Of a stretch of 64,000 bases of DNA, positions 1 to 10,176 are shown piece by piece. The position numbers and the translations under genes are program-made. The notes beneath the pieces are model-generated. The model ran no database searches and was not told the DNA's origin. It saw only the letters and a program-made list of their open reading frames with translations. Positions within the stretch are counted from its first letter, which is position 1. Every line of letters begins with the position of its first letter. This stretch comes from Anthostomella pinea (lineage: Eukaryota; Ascomycota; Sordariomycetes; Xylariales; Xylariaceae), in the NCBI GenBank assembly GCA_963556695.1, contig CAUWAG010000006.1, positions 3,596,001 to 3,660,000 of the forward strand, given 5' to 3'.

Positions 1-832
1 CATGCCTGAGACCTGATATATCACCATCAACTTCTTCGGCACGGAACCCCTGCACTGCCCTCTTGGTCGACTCGTCGAGCTGCGCAAGCATCCCGATGAC
101 GGCGTCCATTTGACGACTGAGACAGAGCTCCCGCTGCTGTGTCTCCTTGGAATTATCCCTAAGATATGCATAATGATAAGATTCCGAATCACCCGTGGAA
201 ATTTCGAAATACTGGAATAAGCATACAGGAAAAAGCAGCTTTGCTATGATACGCCATTCCTAAAGCTTATTCCATGGTGCTTATTCCGATTCGATAAATT
301 TACCGTTGTTTGCTGGATGGGTAGTGTACGGAGACTTATGAGGGTTCAGTGTAGACAGAAATAGCACGTACCAGAGGCCTAGCACAACACAGTCGATGAC
401 TTCACGTCTCAAGACGGGTAGGCGTTCCAGGATATGACGGACATCTCTATCCCGGACATCTTTATCGGCGCTCTGGTGGCCGCGAAAGGAGAAGCGATTG
501 CGAGTCGGCCTCTGGGCCAGGGCTCTCATATGCTGGATAGCAGCGTTGAACTCGGTGCTTATGTCGACGCATTCCGCGTGGAGTCGTAGCAGTTGTGCTT
601 GCATAGGGGTTGTTGGGTTCGACACAATTGAGCCCGACAAAGTCTTGGAGGCCTCCCGAACCCCGTCGATCAAGAATGACAGTTGCTTCTCGACCTCTTC
701 GAGTTGTTGTTGCTCAGTCTTTTCCCTGGCATGTCCGTTGTGCGACTCCCAAGCTTTTTTCAAGAGCCGACCTCCTATGTCAACGAACTGAACCACGGCG
801 GCGGCGATGGCCAGCGCACTCAGAGGATCCAT
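1..832 (-). CDS. STAND/NACHT-type protein, N-terminal part (partial at window edge)
   Basis: The protein begins MDPLSALAIAAAVVQF, the hydrophobic N-terminal helix typical of fungal STAND/NACHT and related ankyrin or NLR-like proteins, followed by a helical region with acidic/Gln stretches. Exon 1 is 372..832; the start is the ATG at 830-832, because the open frame upstream of it contains no other ATG. A GTACGT donor and a TTAG acceptor define an intron at 159..371. Exon 2 (158 down to the edge) continues in phase through GLW-DNSKETQQ and a helical RQMDAVIGMLAQLDE segment that fits the family. The C-terminal effector or ATPase part lies outside the window, so the actual class is unknown. Most of the intron is a MITE remnant. 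Members of this family often act in non-self recognition, but that is family knowledge, not something visible here. Confidence 0.65.
178..351. mobile_element. MITE copy A, left-truncated, inside an intron
   Basis: The right end reads as a terminal inverted repeat (GTACGGAGACTTATGAGGG...) followed by TA. The interior shares the GGAATAAGCATACAGGAA and CGATAAATTTA blocks with copy D at about 80% identity by eye. About 38 bp of the left end are missing. It occupies positions 178-351 of the 159-371 intron of the STAND-type gene, leaving only about 39 bp of non-element intron, including both splice sites. Confidence 0.75.
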
Positions 833-888
833 TTTGATCGATGCTCGACCTCCGAGACAAGCTGGATATTCAACGTCATTTGTGATCT

Positions 889-966
889 GTGGAATAAGCA
901 CTGAGGAATAAGCATCCAGTGCGACTCAATAGACTATAGCTGCTTATTCCAGGAAGCTTGTTCCAA
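889..966. mobile_element. MITE relic E (internal hairpin portion)
   Basis: TGGAATAAGCA..GGAATAAGCA at the left is mirrored by GCTTATTCCAGG..TTGTTCCA at the right. This is the same internal inverted-repeat architecture as the full MITE copies, without the outer TAAGTCTCCG termini. It lies about 57 bp upstream of the STAND-type gene start, so it may sit in that gene's leader or promoter. Confidence 0.5.
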
Positions 967-1188
967 ATCTGAATTGACAAGGTGCGCAGACAGAGACTCA
1001 TGGCGGGTGACTGTAGCGATGGCGGTGACGATGCTCATCATGATGGTGGGGCATGGAGTCTGCCTTGTAGTCCGCCTCGGACAAGCTGGAGGCCAGCAAT
1101 CAGTCATCGCCATTTTGGGGAGGTGTCACGACGGCTACCCCTCTCCTGACCAAATGGCAACTGCCCTGCAGAGAGGGGTGGAGGGGTG

Positions 1189-1262
1189 CATGATCACCTA
1201 TAACACCTATAACCAGCTGGCGAGATGGAGGTGACAGTGACAGTCGTCTCTGTCACATGATC
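1189..1262. repeat. Dispersed repeat copy 1 (pair with 5449-5520)
   Basis: GCATGATC..CACCTATAACCAGCTGG..GTGACAGTGACAG..CTCTGTCACATGATC here matches 5449-5520 with mostly C/T and G/A differences. The segment also contains the small inverted repeat GTGACAG/CTGTCAC. Length is about 70 bp. Its nature is unknown; transition-biased divergence is what RIP leaves behind. Confidence 0.55.
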
Positions 1263-1759
1263 TACAAGCTTCAATATCAGCTCGCTCCGTGCAGTGCGCA
1301 GCACTGCACAGAGAGTTGGGGCTGACGCATACCTGGAAATAACACGCTCCGGGGCTTAGCAGTCCAGTAGTATTAATTGTACCTGGAAACGGGTGGCATT
1401 ACTATACTACTTAAGGACAGGTACCATTTATTTAGCGAGCCAGGCGATGCCGCTTCCCGAAGGGAAGCGGCTTTGCTGGCCCCGGAAGGGGGTTACGTGA
1501 TAGCGGCCCTGGGCAGCCAGCTATACTGTGTCAGATTTGAGCCAATCGTCAGAGTGAAGTGTGTGTGTGTGTATTCTGTCTGTTTAGAGTGTCCTTGTGC
1601 GACCGTGGCCGTTTTGTGCCACAGGGGGCTGGATAGGGACGGAACAACTAGGTTCCGTTGTCTACCTATCAAGGTGCCTTCTAAGCGTACCTTTAGTCCA
1701 ACATACTGTAGTCGTATAGCTATAGCACGCGTACGGACTCTATTTACACACTTTAAATC

Positions 1760-2180
1760 AATTTCTTAAACTATATAATAGGGGAATCCGACATATAATA
1801 CAAAAATATAAAAAGATTTAAGCTAATAAATTATACGATAATATTGAAAAATAAATTATTGCGTTATATAATTTATAAAGATTACCGGCTATTATAAGTG
1901 ATAGCGGCAAATAAAGCTAATTTATGAACCATTTTATAAACGTCAAAATTAAAAAGATCGGCCGGTAGTTCGAATTTGTAGCGACGATTTAACGTTAGAG
2001 TCGGAAGGAAGATCGTTGTTGGTATGAAGCGGCATATTGGATGGATCGGCTAGCAATTATTATCGGCGTCAGCGTCGGCGCCGGCGCTCCGAACAGGAAG
2101 ATGTTTATCCTTAGATTAGTTTGATTAGTAGTCGACTAACAACCGTTATAAACCCCGTAATACACCCATTAAAAACACAG
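1760..2180. other. AT-rich tract, probable RIP-mutated or decayed repeat
   Basis: The base composition falls sharply to AT-rich, with many TATAA, AATTTAT and TTAAA words, unlike the balanced composition around it. No open frame survives. Isolated AT-rich blocks of this type in ascomycetes are commonly remnants of repeats mutated by RIP. No parental element can be identified from this window. Confidence 0.45.
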
Positions 2181-3168
2181 AATAAACATATGATGAGGCA
2201 GTTTTAAGCCATACCCAGGGCATCAGAAACCTCAAAATTCTACGAACTCATAAAAAGGCAGCCTTATACTGGAAACCTCGGTTATTACGATAGACATGCT
2301 TGTCCATGTACGGAATCTATTACAATCGGGATCTTCTGAGGAGATACAGGCCGCTCTTGAATGGCTAAAGAGTCGACCGTACCGGCACAAGATCGTGATT
2401 GCGAGTAACCACGATCTGTTGCTTGATCCGTTGCTTGACGAGGGCCCCTGGAACTCGAACAAGAAGGACGTGGGGCGGCAGAGCGCGCACAACTCGACTA
2501 GGGGGACTTGACTTATCTTCAGGATGCTGCCGCGGACTTGTAGTGTGTCAATGGCCGGCGACTACGCGTCTAGGGGAGCCCCAATCCTGTCGACACAGCA
2601 AATGGGCCTTCTAGTACCTGATATCAGAGGGCAAGTCGAAACGCTCGAATGCAATTCGCGATAACACTGTCAAAGCTTGGGGTCACAGAGTGAGAGAAGC
2701 CGTCAATTAGATATCGTGCAGTAGGGGGGAAGTAGAATACAGTTGAAACCTGGGCCTTCTATCAATGTGGGCATCTCGTAGACCCTATATGTGCTCTCAC
2801 AGGTACTGTATATCCCTCTTTTGGGACTACCTAATGTCGCCGATTGGTCCAGGAGCCCCTGACTAAGCTACGGAGGTACGTCCGTGAGTAAGCGTTTATT
2901 ATGACTCCGAGTACGAGGTCAGCTTGAATTATAGAGGTAAATAAGACAAGAGGCACGGCGTGAGACACATCATGACAATTCATATATGGGGACAGGTTCA
3001 AATCCTGTCAGCGCTAAGGTAGCTTTTGCTTCAGCTCCCATGTCTCGTTTTTCCTATTTCTGACAAGTATAAGGACGGCCGGCGGAACAATTCAAGTTGG
3101 CGGTCCCCCAGCTTACCTTCCATCAGTCTCGCACTCTCGAGCACCTACATGTAGTTCAATTCACCACA

Positions 3169-4923
3169 ATGATGATGCTCCTTCATCTACTTCTCTCCAC
3201 TCTCAGCTTTGCCTTGGCATCCAAGGATCCAGGCTTCAATTGCCAACCCCGGCAGAAGTGCTGGCCTTCCCCTAATGAATGGCAACAACTGAATATCACC
3301 CTCGGTGGCCACCTATACCTCACCGTTCCCCTAGGCGCACCATGTTACCCAAGTTCAATCTACTACAATGAGGTTACCTGCTCCATCATCGAAAAGGATA
3401 TCACCAACGACCTCGATCGCGTAGGCTACTATGGGCAGACCTACTGGCAGAGTTGGGAGGCCTGCGGCACTTCGGCGTGTTCACTTGCTCCTCAAGACCA
3501 AACATATCCACTCTACAGCACCTGTTCGCTGGGCCGATTAGGCGCATATTACATCGACGTGCGCTCCCCGTCACACGTGGCCGCGGCCATGGCTTTCGCT
3601 AAAACACATAACATCCGCCTCAGCATCAAGAACACAGGCCACGATTACTTTGGCCGCTCGGCGGTGCCCAACTCGCTGGCTCTGTGGACGCACAACCTGA
3701 ACTCGCTCTCTTTCAACGACACCTTCACGCTGTCAGGCTGTCCCGCCAATACCCCCACGCTACAAAATATCGGCACGATGGGAGCAGGCGTCATCGCGAA
3801 GGACGCCTATGTCTTCTTCAACGGCCAGCACAATATGGACATCACCGGTGGGTACGAGGAAACGGTCGGTCTCGCGGGTGGATTCGGGCAGGGTGGCGGC
3901 GTGGGTGATTTCACAACCTTGTACGGACTGATGGTAGACAACGCCGTCGAGTTCGAGGTTGTGACGGCGGACGGGAAAGTGCGCATCATCAACGAGTGCG
4001 TCGACCCAGATCTATTCTGGGCCATGCGCGGCGGCGGCGGGGGAACTTTCGCCGTCCTGACCAAATACCGCGTCCAGCTGCACCCTGTGCTGCCTATTCA
4101 CACCTACACGCTGAAGGCCAACTTCAGCGCCGAAAGCAACGGTCTGCGCTCGATCCTTACCGCGCACGCCGAGAACCAGCTCGCCTGGTCGCAGGAGCTC
4201 GTGACAGGAAGCGTGGACTACCTCGTCGACTACGTCGAATTTGGCGCGGTCCTGCCCTTTGCAGACGACGGGTCCAAGCTGGCCGCGCTTATAGCGCCCT
4301 TCGTGGAGGCGGTGAGCAAGTCAGCCGAGATCACGATCCTCACCAACAACTTCACCTCGTACGCCTCGTACTTGGACTACACGGGCTTTTCCGCCGCCGA
4401 CGCCAAGGCCACCGAGGCCCCAGGTATTTCGCAGCTGCTCGCCTCCCGCCTCATGCCGCGGTCTCTATTCGCAGCTACCGCCTCGATCGCCGCGCTAGTG
4501 GACGCTATCCTCTACGGCATCACGACGGCGAGGGCCCTGTCCCCGGCTTCGGATATCACTGCGACACAGGTCGTTTTCGAGACCCCGGTTTCGAATCCGG
4601 ACCCGGAGCGCAAGACGTCGGTGAACCCGGCGTGGCGGACGGCGCTGTGGCATGTGATTCACGTCGGCGAGTGGACGGCGCCGCTGGAGGCCGCAGAACA
4701 GAAGAATGTTACACTGGGATTTCTAGATCTGTTGACACCGTTGAAGGCATTGAGTCCTGGGGGCGGCGCGTATTTGAACGAGGCATCGTATGAGGAGCCA
4801 GAGTGGGAGGAGACGTTCTGGGGGGATAATTATGGGAAGTTGGTGGGGGTCAAGGACAGGTACGATCCCGAGCATCTGTTTGATTGCTGGAAGTGTGTTG
4901 GTTGGAGAGGGGAAGATGAGTGA
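3169..4923 (+). CDS. Secreted FAD-linked oxidase (BBE/VAO-type)
   Basis: Single-exon gene of 584 residues. An open frame extends upstream to 3097, but the first ATG is at 3169. The N-terminus MMMLLHLLLSTLSFALA is a signal peptide. The PP-FAD-binding domain includes RLSIKNTGHDYFGRS, whose His is the usual covalent 8-alpha-histidyl FAD site of the berberine-bridge/vanillyl-alcohol oxidase superfamily. At the second flavin contact, AGGFGQGGGVGDF has Gly where bicovalent members carry Cys, so I infer a single covalent link. The C-terminal BBE segment (YGKLVGVKDRYDPEHLFDCW) is intact. It resembles fungal isoamyl-alcohol-oxidase-type extracellular enzymes; the substrate cannot be told. Several N-glycosylation sequons (NIT, NDT, NFS, NFT, NVT) support secretion. 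Confidence 0.88.
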   Translation: MMMLLHLLLSTLSFALASKDPGFNCQPRQKCWPSPNEWQQLNITLGGHLYLTVPLGAPCYPSSIYYNEVTCSIIEKDITNDLDRVGYYGQTYWQSWEACGTSACSLAPQDQTYPLYSTCSLGRLGAYYIDVRSPSHVAAAMAFAKTHNIRLSIKNTGHDYFGRSAVPNSLALWTHNLNSLSFNDTFTLSGCPANTPTLQNIGTMGAGVIAKDAYVFFNGQHNMDITGGYEETVGLAGGFGQGGGVGDFTTLYGLMVDNAVEFEVVTADGKVRIINECVDPDLFWAMRGGGGGTFAVLTKYRVQLHPVLPIHTYTLKANFSAESNGLRSILTAHAENQLAWSQELVTGSVDYLVDYVEFGAVLPFADDGSKLAALIAPFVEAVSKSAEITILTNNFTSYASYLDYTGFSAADAKATEAPGISQLLASRLMPRSLFAATASIAALVDAILYGITTARALSPASDITATQVVFETPVSNPDPERKTSVNPAWRTALWHVIHVGEWTAPLEAAEQKNVTLGFLDLLTPLKALSPGGGAYLNEASYEEPEWEETFWGDNYGKLVGVKDRYDPEHLFDCWKCVGWRGEDE

Positions 4924-5859
4924 GTATTTGTTTACTTGTTCCTTTCGCTGCTACCTCGAGTCTCGCGTCGAAAGCCTTTTTTCTTCTTCGATATTGGAGG
5001 CTAACACTATCTTGTAGCCCTTTTTACTCCTGCTACCAGGAATGGTAAAGTACGGCGAGGTTCTTTGCACACATGAAGGCATGGAGGACAAGGAAGGATG
5101 TCACACGGGAAGGTGGTGCGTCATATTGAGGTCTCTTTCGTGGTTTCATCATTTCGAGTGTCTTGAGGGGGCGTATAGTTTGCTTCAGGATGAATGTCCT
5201 GTGGGAAAAGTCTCAACGACAAGGCAAGGACATCAGTCTCTAGTGTTGGTGCTCGAATGATGATACTGAGAGGGATGTTACATATTCTAGATCCTGTTTA
5301 GAGCTACAGCTTCCAAAAAATAGTCTGAAGATCAGATATTATCTGATACACTACGATAATTTAGGGTCTCCAAATCCGGGATATCGAGCTTCTAGTGGAT
5401 ACGGTACGGTAAATGGCTGAAGCTATGTTCGATATGTACACGAACAGCATGATCGCCCACCTACAACCAGCTGGTGAGACGCAAGTGACAGTGAGCAGGC
5501 GTGTCTGTCACATGATCCATAGTGCAAACCGAGGCTGGACATTTTTCTCGCAACTCCCTCGTGTACCCAGCTTTCTATATTCAGAGCGTCGAAGTGAACT
5601 GACTTCAGCTCCTTGTTTTCGGACTGGGAAGGAACGACTCCCTGATGTGGTTCCGGTGGCTACATGCACATGTAGCCTGATGTGTCTCGCAGGCTAGGAA
5701 GTACGTACCTAGAACGTTGTAGTTGATAGGACGTAGAAGCCAGTCTCGGTCCCCCTTTTGGTCTCAAAATTCAATCAGACTGCTATGAGACGTAGCGTAC
5801 AATCCGGAACGCCTGCTTATATGCCATGTTTCGCCAGCTCCTTATCCCAGATGTCTACC
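4924..5859. other. Intergenic, convergent 3' flanks
   Basis: Lies between two converging genes. It contains the second copy of the 70-bp dispersed repeat at about 5449-5520. I see no coding region: the short open frames lack conserved features and sensible splice sites. Confidence 0.5.
5449..5520. repeat. Dispersed repeat copy 2 (pair with 1189-1262)
   Basis: GCATGATC..CACCTACAACCAGCTGG..GTGACAGTGAG..TGTCTGTCACATGATCCA aligns with 1189-1262, with a short gap and mostly transition differences (for example TATAACC versus TACAACC). Confidence 0.55.
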
Positions 5860-7259
5860 TCATGCACCGAGACGGGCATACTCCTTGTTGAACGCCCTAC
5901 CAATTACCATGCGACGAATCTCCGATGTCCCGGCACCTATTTCGTACAACTTGGCGCTGTGAGATGTTAAAACATGCCTTGTGAAAAGGGGGGGTGGGTG
6001 AGAGCTTACTCTCTCAATAACCTCGAAGCAGGCATCTCCTCCACGTAGCCCATGCCGCCCAGAAGCTGTATACAGTCTAACGAACACTCGGTGGCTCGCT
6101 CTGCGGCATAAAGAATAGCGCCTGCGCAGTCCTGTGTCCTGATCTCACCCTCCTCATCTACTGCCTTCGCCGTGGCGTAAGTGTACGCCTTTGACGCCTG
6201 CAGCTTGGTGTACATATTGGCCAGCTTTCCTTGTACAAATTGGTTGTGTGCGATGGGCGCGCCAAACTGCTTCCTCTGGTGCGAGAAGGGTAACGCAACG
6301 TCGAGTGCCGCTTGCATGATACCCAAGGGGCCAGCACTGAGGACCAGCCGCTCAAGGTCGAGGCCTTCCATCAGGACGCGGACTCCTCCGTTGACGTTAC
6401 CCAGCACGTTCTCCTCCGGGACGAAGACGCCCTCGAATACCAATTCGCCTGTGTTGCTGCCTCTCATGCCCATCTTGTCGAGCTTCCGCGCGCAGCTGAA
6501 GCCTTCAGACTCTGTCTGTACGATGAATGCCGTGATGCCCTTGGACCCCTTCTCAGGCTCCGTCTTGGCATACACAACCACAACATCGGCGTCCGGCCCG
6601 TTCGTGATCCACATCTTGGTGCCATCAAGGACGTATCCACCATCGACCCTCTTCGCTGTTGAGCGCATGCTCACGACGTCACTCCCAGCGCCCGACTCGG
6701 ACATGGCCAGCGCCCCTATTTTAGTCCCCGCGATCAGCCCCGGCAGGTACTTCGCCTTCTGCTCCGGGCTGCCGTTGAGCTGCAGCTGGTTGACGCACAG
6801 CTGCGAGTGGGCGGCGTAGCTGAGGCCGATGCTGCCGCTCGCGCGCGAGATCTCCTCCATGACGACGCAGTGCGCCTGGTAGCCCAGCGCGACGCCGCCG
6901 AACTCGTCGTCGGCCGTCATGCCCAGGAAGCCGGCCTCGCCCAGCTTCGGCCACATGTCGTTGGGGAACGCGTTGCTCCGGTCCGTGCGCGCGGCCACCT
7001 CCTCGGGGATCTCGCGCCGCGCGAACTCCTGCACGCGCTCGCGCAGCTCGGCCAGGTCGCCGGCCGAGGGCGGCTCGAAGCCCTGTGGGTGCTTATTTGA
7101 GGTTGTTGCGTAATGCCGGTGGCGCTGAAGCGCTATTACCGGCGGTGCCGTGGGGATCTGGGGACATGCTGGCGCTACGGCTACCGGTCTTGTAGCTGGT
7201 CTTGGAAGTAGACGACCCGCAGGGCGGGCTAGTGTTCGGAATGCCCTCATACTCGCCAT
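5860..7259 (-). CDS. ivdA: Isovaleryl-CoA dehydrogenase, mitochondrial
   Basis: Two exons, 6010..7259 and 5860..5956, joined by a GTAAGC..CACAG intron in phase; 448 residues. The N-terminus is Arg/Ala/Pro-rich, as in a mitochondrial presequence. Acyl-CoA dehydrogenase signatures are clear: [16 protein letters not shown] in the middle domain, [15 protein letters not shown] with the helix-G glutamate used as base by isovaleryl-CoA dehydrogenases, and the C-terminal [30 protein letters not shown], the last part supplied by exon 2. It oxidises isovaleryl-CoA to 3-methylcrotonyl-CoA in leucine breakdown, passing electrons to ETF. The next enzyme of the pathway (MCC beta) is transcribed divergently 311 bp away, which supports IVD over other acyl-CoA dehydrogenases. 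Confidence 0.95.
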
Positions 7260-7570
7260 TGTGAGCTGTGATGTGCAGATGCAAAGAAAGAGACGCCCAT
7301 GGTAAAGACGACGCTTGACTGGAAGGGAAGTTTGACAATCATTCCTGAGCCGCGGGCGCTGTCTTACAGGAAGCCGGCTGGAGGCGGCTACAGACGGGCC
7401 GATCCCCTTGACGCATCCCCAATTCCTCAGCTGGGGAAGCTGGGGAAGCCGCCAACCGTCAGCTTCCCCCAGTTCCTTCCCTGTCTAACCGCCTGGTCTC
7501 ATGTAGTCTACTCGCGATAGCTCGGCTGCGACAGCAGTAGCAAGCCTGTCATTACTTTCCACTTTCCAAT
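7260..7570. promoter_or_regulatory. Shared divergent promoter of ivdA and mccB
   Basis: These 311 bp separate the start codons of two consecutive leucine-catabolism enzymes transcribed away from each other. The interval contains an imperfect inverted repeat, GGGGAAGCTGGGGAAGC facing AGCTTCCCCCAGTTCC (about 7433-7483), and several GCCGGC/GCCGCGG-type GC words that could bind a zinc-cluster activator. Co-induction by leucine is expected from the pathway; the particular sites are inference. Confidence 0.6.
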
Positions 7571-9510
7571 ATGTCGATACCAAAGTCCTCGAGGGACCTT
7601 CTGGGTCTGTCGCGCCAGTTGGCGAAGCACTGCTCTTCCCGGCATCCCCGTCGAGCTGTCCCGCACCCTCATCCTCTACCACCGTCGTCGCCCGCTGCTC
7701 GAAGGACCGTCGCGACCTACACGGCCCCGCACCAAGCGAATGCCATCTCGGTCATACAGAGCAACGTGGACGCGTCGTCGGACGAGTTCAAGGAGAATGA
7801 GCGGCTCATGGGCGAGGCCATGGCCCGCCTGGAGAAGCTGACGCGGGCCGCGCAACAGGGCGGCTCGGCGAAGGCGCGGGACAAGCACATTGCGCGGAAG
7901 AAGATGCTGCCGCGGGACCGCGTCACGGTCTTGGTCGATCCTAGGACCACGTTCATGGAGCTGTCGCCCCTAGCGGGCCACGAGCTCTACCCGGATGCAG
8001 ACGTGCCCGCTGGGGGTATCATCACGGGCGTAGGTGTGGTTGAGGGTGTTACGTGCGTGATTGTCGCGAATGATAGCACGGTCAAGGGCGGGACGTACTA
8101 TCCCATTACTGTCAAGAAGCACTTGAGGGCGCAGGCGGTGGCGCAAGAGAACAAACTCCCGTGGGTTACGGCTAGTTCAGCGAGAAGTAGTCTACGAGTC
8201 TGTGTTCTGACATGGTCATAGGTGCATATACCTCGTGGATTCAGGAGGCGCCAACCTACCACATCAGTCGGACGTCTTCCCGGACCGCGACCACTTCGGC
8301 CGCATATTCTACAACCAGGCGAGGATGAGCGCCGAAGGGATCCCTCAGGTCTCCGTGGTTATGGGACTTTGCACAGCAGGTGGCGCCTACGTACCAGCCA
8401 TGAGTGACGAGAACATCATTGTGGAGGGCCAGGGGCACATCTTCCTCGCTGGACCCCCACTTGTGAAAGCAGCCACAGGAGAGGAAGTATCTGCCGAAGA
8501 GCTGGGCGGTGGCGCCATGCATACCTCTGTCTCAGGGGTATCTGACTACCTGGCCGTTGACGACGCACACGCAATCGTACTCGCGAGACGCTGCATCAGC
8601 AACCTGAACTGGCCGGACAAGGCCTCACCTCCTACCTTCGCAGAGCCCCTATACCCCCCTTCAGAACTCCTTGGCATTGCCTCGACCAACCTTCGCAAGC
8701 CCCTGCCAATCCACGAGGTGATCGCACGTATTGTAGACGGCTCACACTTCGCCGAGTTCAAGCGCGACTACGGCGCAACTCTCGTGACCGGGTTTGCACA
8801 CATATATGGACAACGGGTTGGCATCGTGGCTAACAATGGCATCCTCTTTGGCACATCCGCTCAGAAGGGCGCGCACTTCATCGAGCTGTGCGCGCAACGC
8901 GGCATCCCTCTCGTCTTCCTGCAGAACATCAGCGGTTTCATGGTCGGCGCGCAGGCAGAACGCGAGGGTATCGCGAAGCACGGCGCCAAGCTCGTCACGG
9001 CGGTCGCCTGCGCCGACGTCCCCAAGTTCACCGTCGTCGTGGGCGGTAGCTATGGCGCCGGCAACTACGGCATGTGCGGACGTGCCTACAGTCCGCGCTT
9101 CCTGTGGATGTGGCCCAATGCCCGCGTGGGCGTCATGGGAGGCGAGCAGCTTGCTAATGTCATGGAGACCGTCGGACAGAAGGCGGACCCGGAGCTGAGG
9201 GATCGCATTGAGCGCGAGAGCGATGCTGTGTATTCCTCTGCGAGACTATGGGTGAGTATTGATTCCATCCATTCCCTTACTTACAGGCAGTGTACTATGC
9301 GCAATGGTCCCTCTGTGTTCCCCCTTTCCCCCTTATCGCATTGTATACCTGTACACCTCAGAGTTTTTCTGCTGACTTCGTATGTAGGACGACGGTGTGA
9401 TCCCACCGCAGCACACGCGGCGATACCTCGGGTTGGGACTCAAAGCTGCCATGTCGGGGCGGAACGAGGTCAAGCCTGGTGATACCAGATTTGGGGTGTT
9501 CCGGATGTAG
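7571..9510 (+). CDS. mccB: Methylcrotonoyl-CoA carboxylase beta subunit, mitochondrial
   Basis: Three exons, 7571..8160, 8222..9251 and 9388..9510; 580 residues, in phase throughout. The Arg/Ser-rich N-terminus suits mitochondrial import. The protein carries the biotin-dependent carboxyltransferase fold: [26 protein letters not shown], the glycine-rich [17 protein letters not shown], and [21 protein letters not shown]. With the biotinylated alpha subunit it carboxylates 3-methylcrotonyl-CoA, the step after IVD. The introns have GTGGGT/ATAG and GTGAGT/TAG ends. The alpha-subunit gene, clustered with these two in some filamentous fungi, is not in this window. Confidence 0.95.
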
Positions 9511-10176
9511 TTAACTGTGCCATGTGGTCGGCATACCACTGCATATGGTAGCCCTAGACTCTCTTATATAACGGCAACTAGACGATGTAACGATGTTGTG
9601 TTAAGAGACCGTCTTGAACTGTTTGAATCACCATGTTTGTGACCGAACTTTGCGCCGAGGTGGTCGGACTCGTGGGTTTTCAGCGCGGTTAGGCACCCTT
9701 CGCAAGTTGCGGGATGCGAACCCGGTACCCTCCTGGGTGACTAAGGACAAGGAAGGAAAGACCGAGAGTATGGTTGTCCAGGGCTTAGCACATTCCCTTT
9801 CCGAGGCTGATGCCGTCCCGAGAATGGGCTTGGAGTACGGCATACCCCTGACACATTCAGCCCTCATAAGTCTCCGTACGCGCATGTTGGCAAGATTCCA
9901 TCACTGGTAAGATAGTTGGAAATATTGGAATAAGCATATAGTTATAAGCAGCTTGTATTTAATACGATACGGTTGATGCTTATTTCGATATGCTCATTCC
10001 AATTCGATCGTGACACGATTAGGTAGGTAGATATCGGATTTATGCGGTGTTTAGATGTGGGGTGGTCGGTACCATGCACATGTGGTCCAAGGCCTACCTC
10101 TCCCTAACTTACCGTCCACCAGAATGGTAAAGAGCGACCACCTCATCTCAACACTCCACCATCCATCATCGCCAAG
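9511..10176. other. Intergenic with MITE copy B
   Basis: Downstream of mccB and upstream of the FAR1/Zn2Cys6 gene. The one recognisable element is a MITE at about 9852-10010, leaving about 165 bp of promoter before the next start codon. Nothing else is recognisable. Confidence 0.5.
9852..10010. mobile_element. MITE copy B, right-truncated
   Basis: The left terminus CATTCAGCCCTCATAAGTCTCC, the following CGCGCATGTTGGCA block and the internal TTGGAATAAGCATA..GCTTATTTCGATATGCTCATTCCAATTCGAT match copy D in order and orientation. The right inverted terminus is missing, so the element ends raggedly near 10010. Confidence 0.75.

Larger units (their letters stand above)
967..3168. other. Gene-free, repeat-rich interval
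   Basis: No supportable coding region. It holds a diverged 70-bp repeat also found near 5450 (1189-1262), a GC-rich block with the inverted repeat GCCGCTTCCC/GGGAAGCGGC near 1449-1472 and a short GT run near 1560, and a strongly AT-rich tract at about 1760-2180. The block at 1380-1740 has the look of a decayed long terminal repeat or other element, but I cannot identify it. The open frames in the interval start with non-ATG codons or lack coding character. The segment just before 3169 is the likely promoter of the FAD oxidase. Confidence 0.5.

Noticed and set aside
2992..3020. tRNA T-arm-like sequence (ACAGG-TTCAAAT-CCTGT)
   Set aside because: The T-stem and B-box are perfect, but no A-box, D-arm or anticodon arm and no 5' partner for the acceptor stem can be found upstream.
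3097..3168. Extended N-terminus of the FAD oxidase
   Set aside because: Begins with TTG; the first ATG at 3169 gives a clean signal peptide.
3996..4793. 265-codon frame inside the FAD oxidase gene
   Set aside because: Arg-rich +1 frame shadow of the conserved oxidase.
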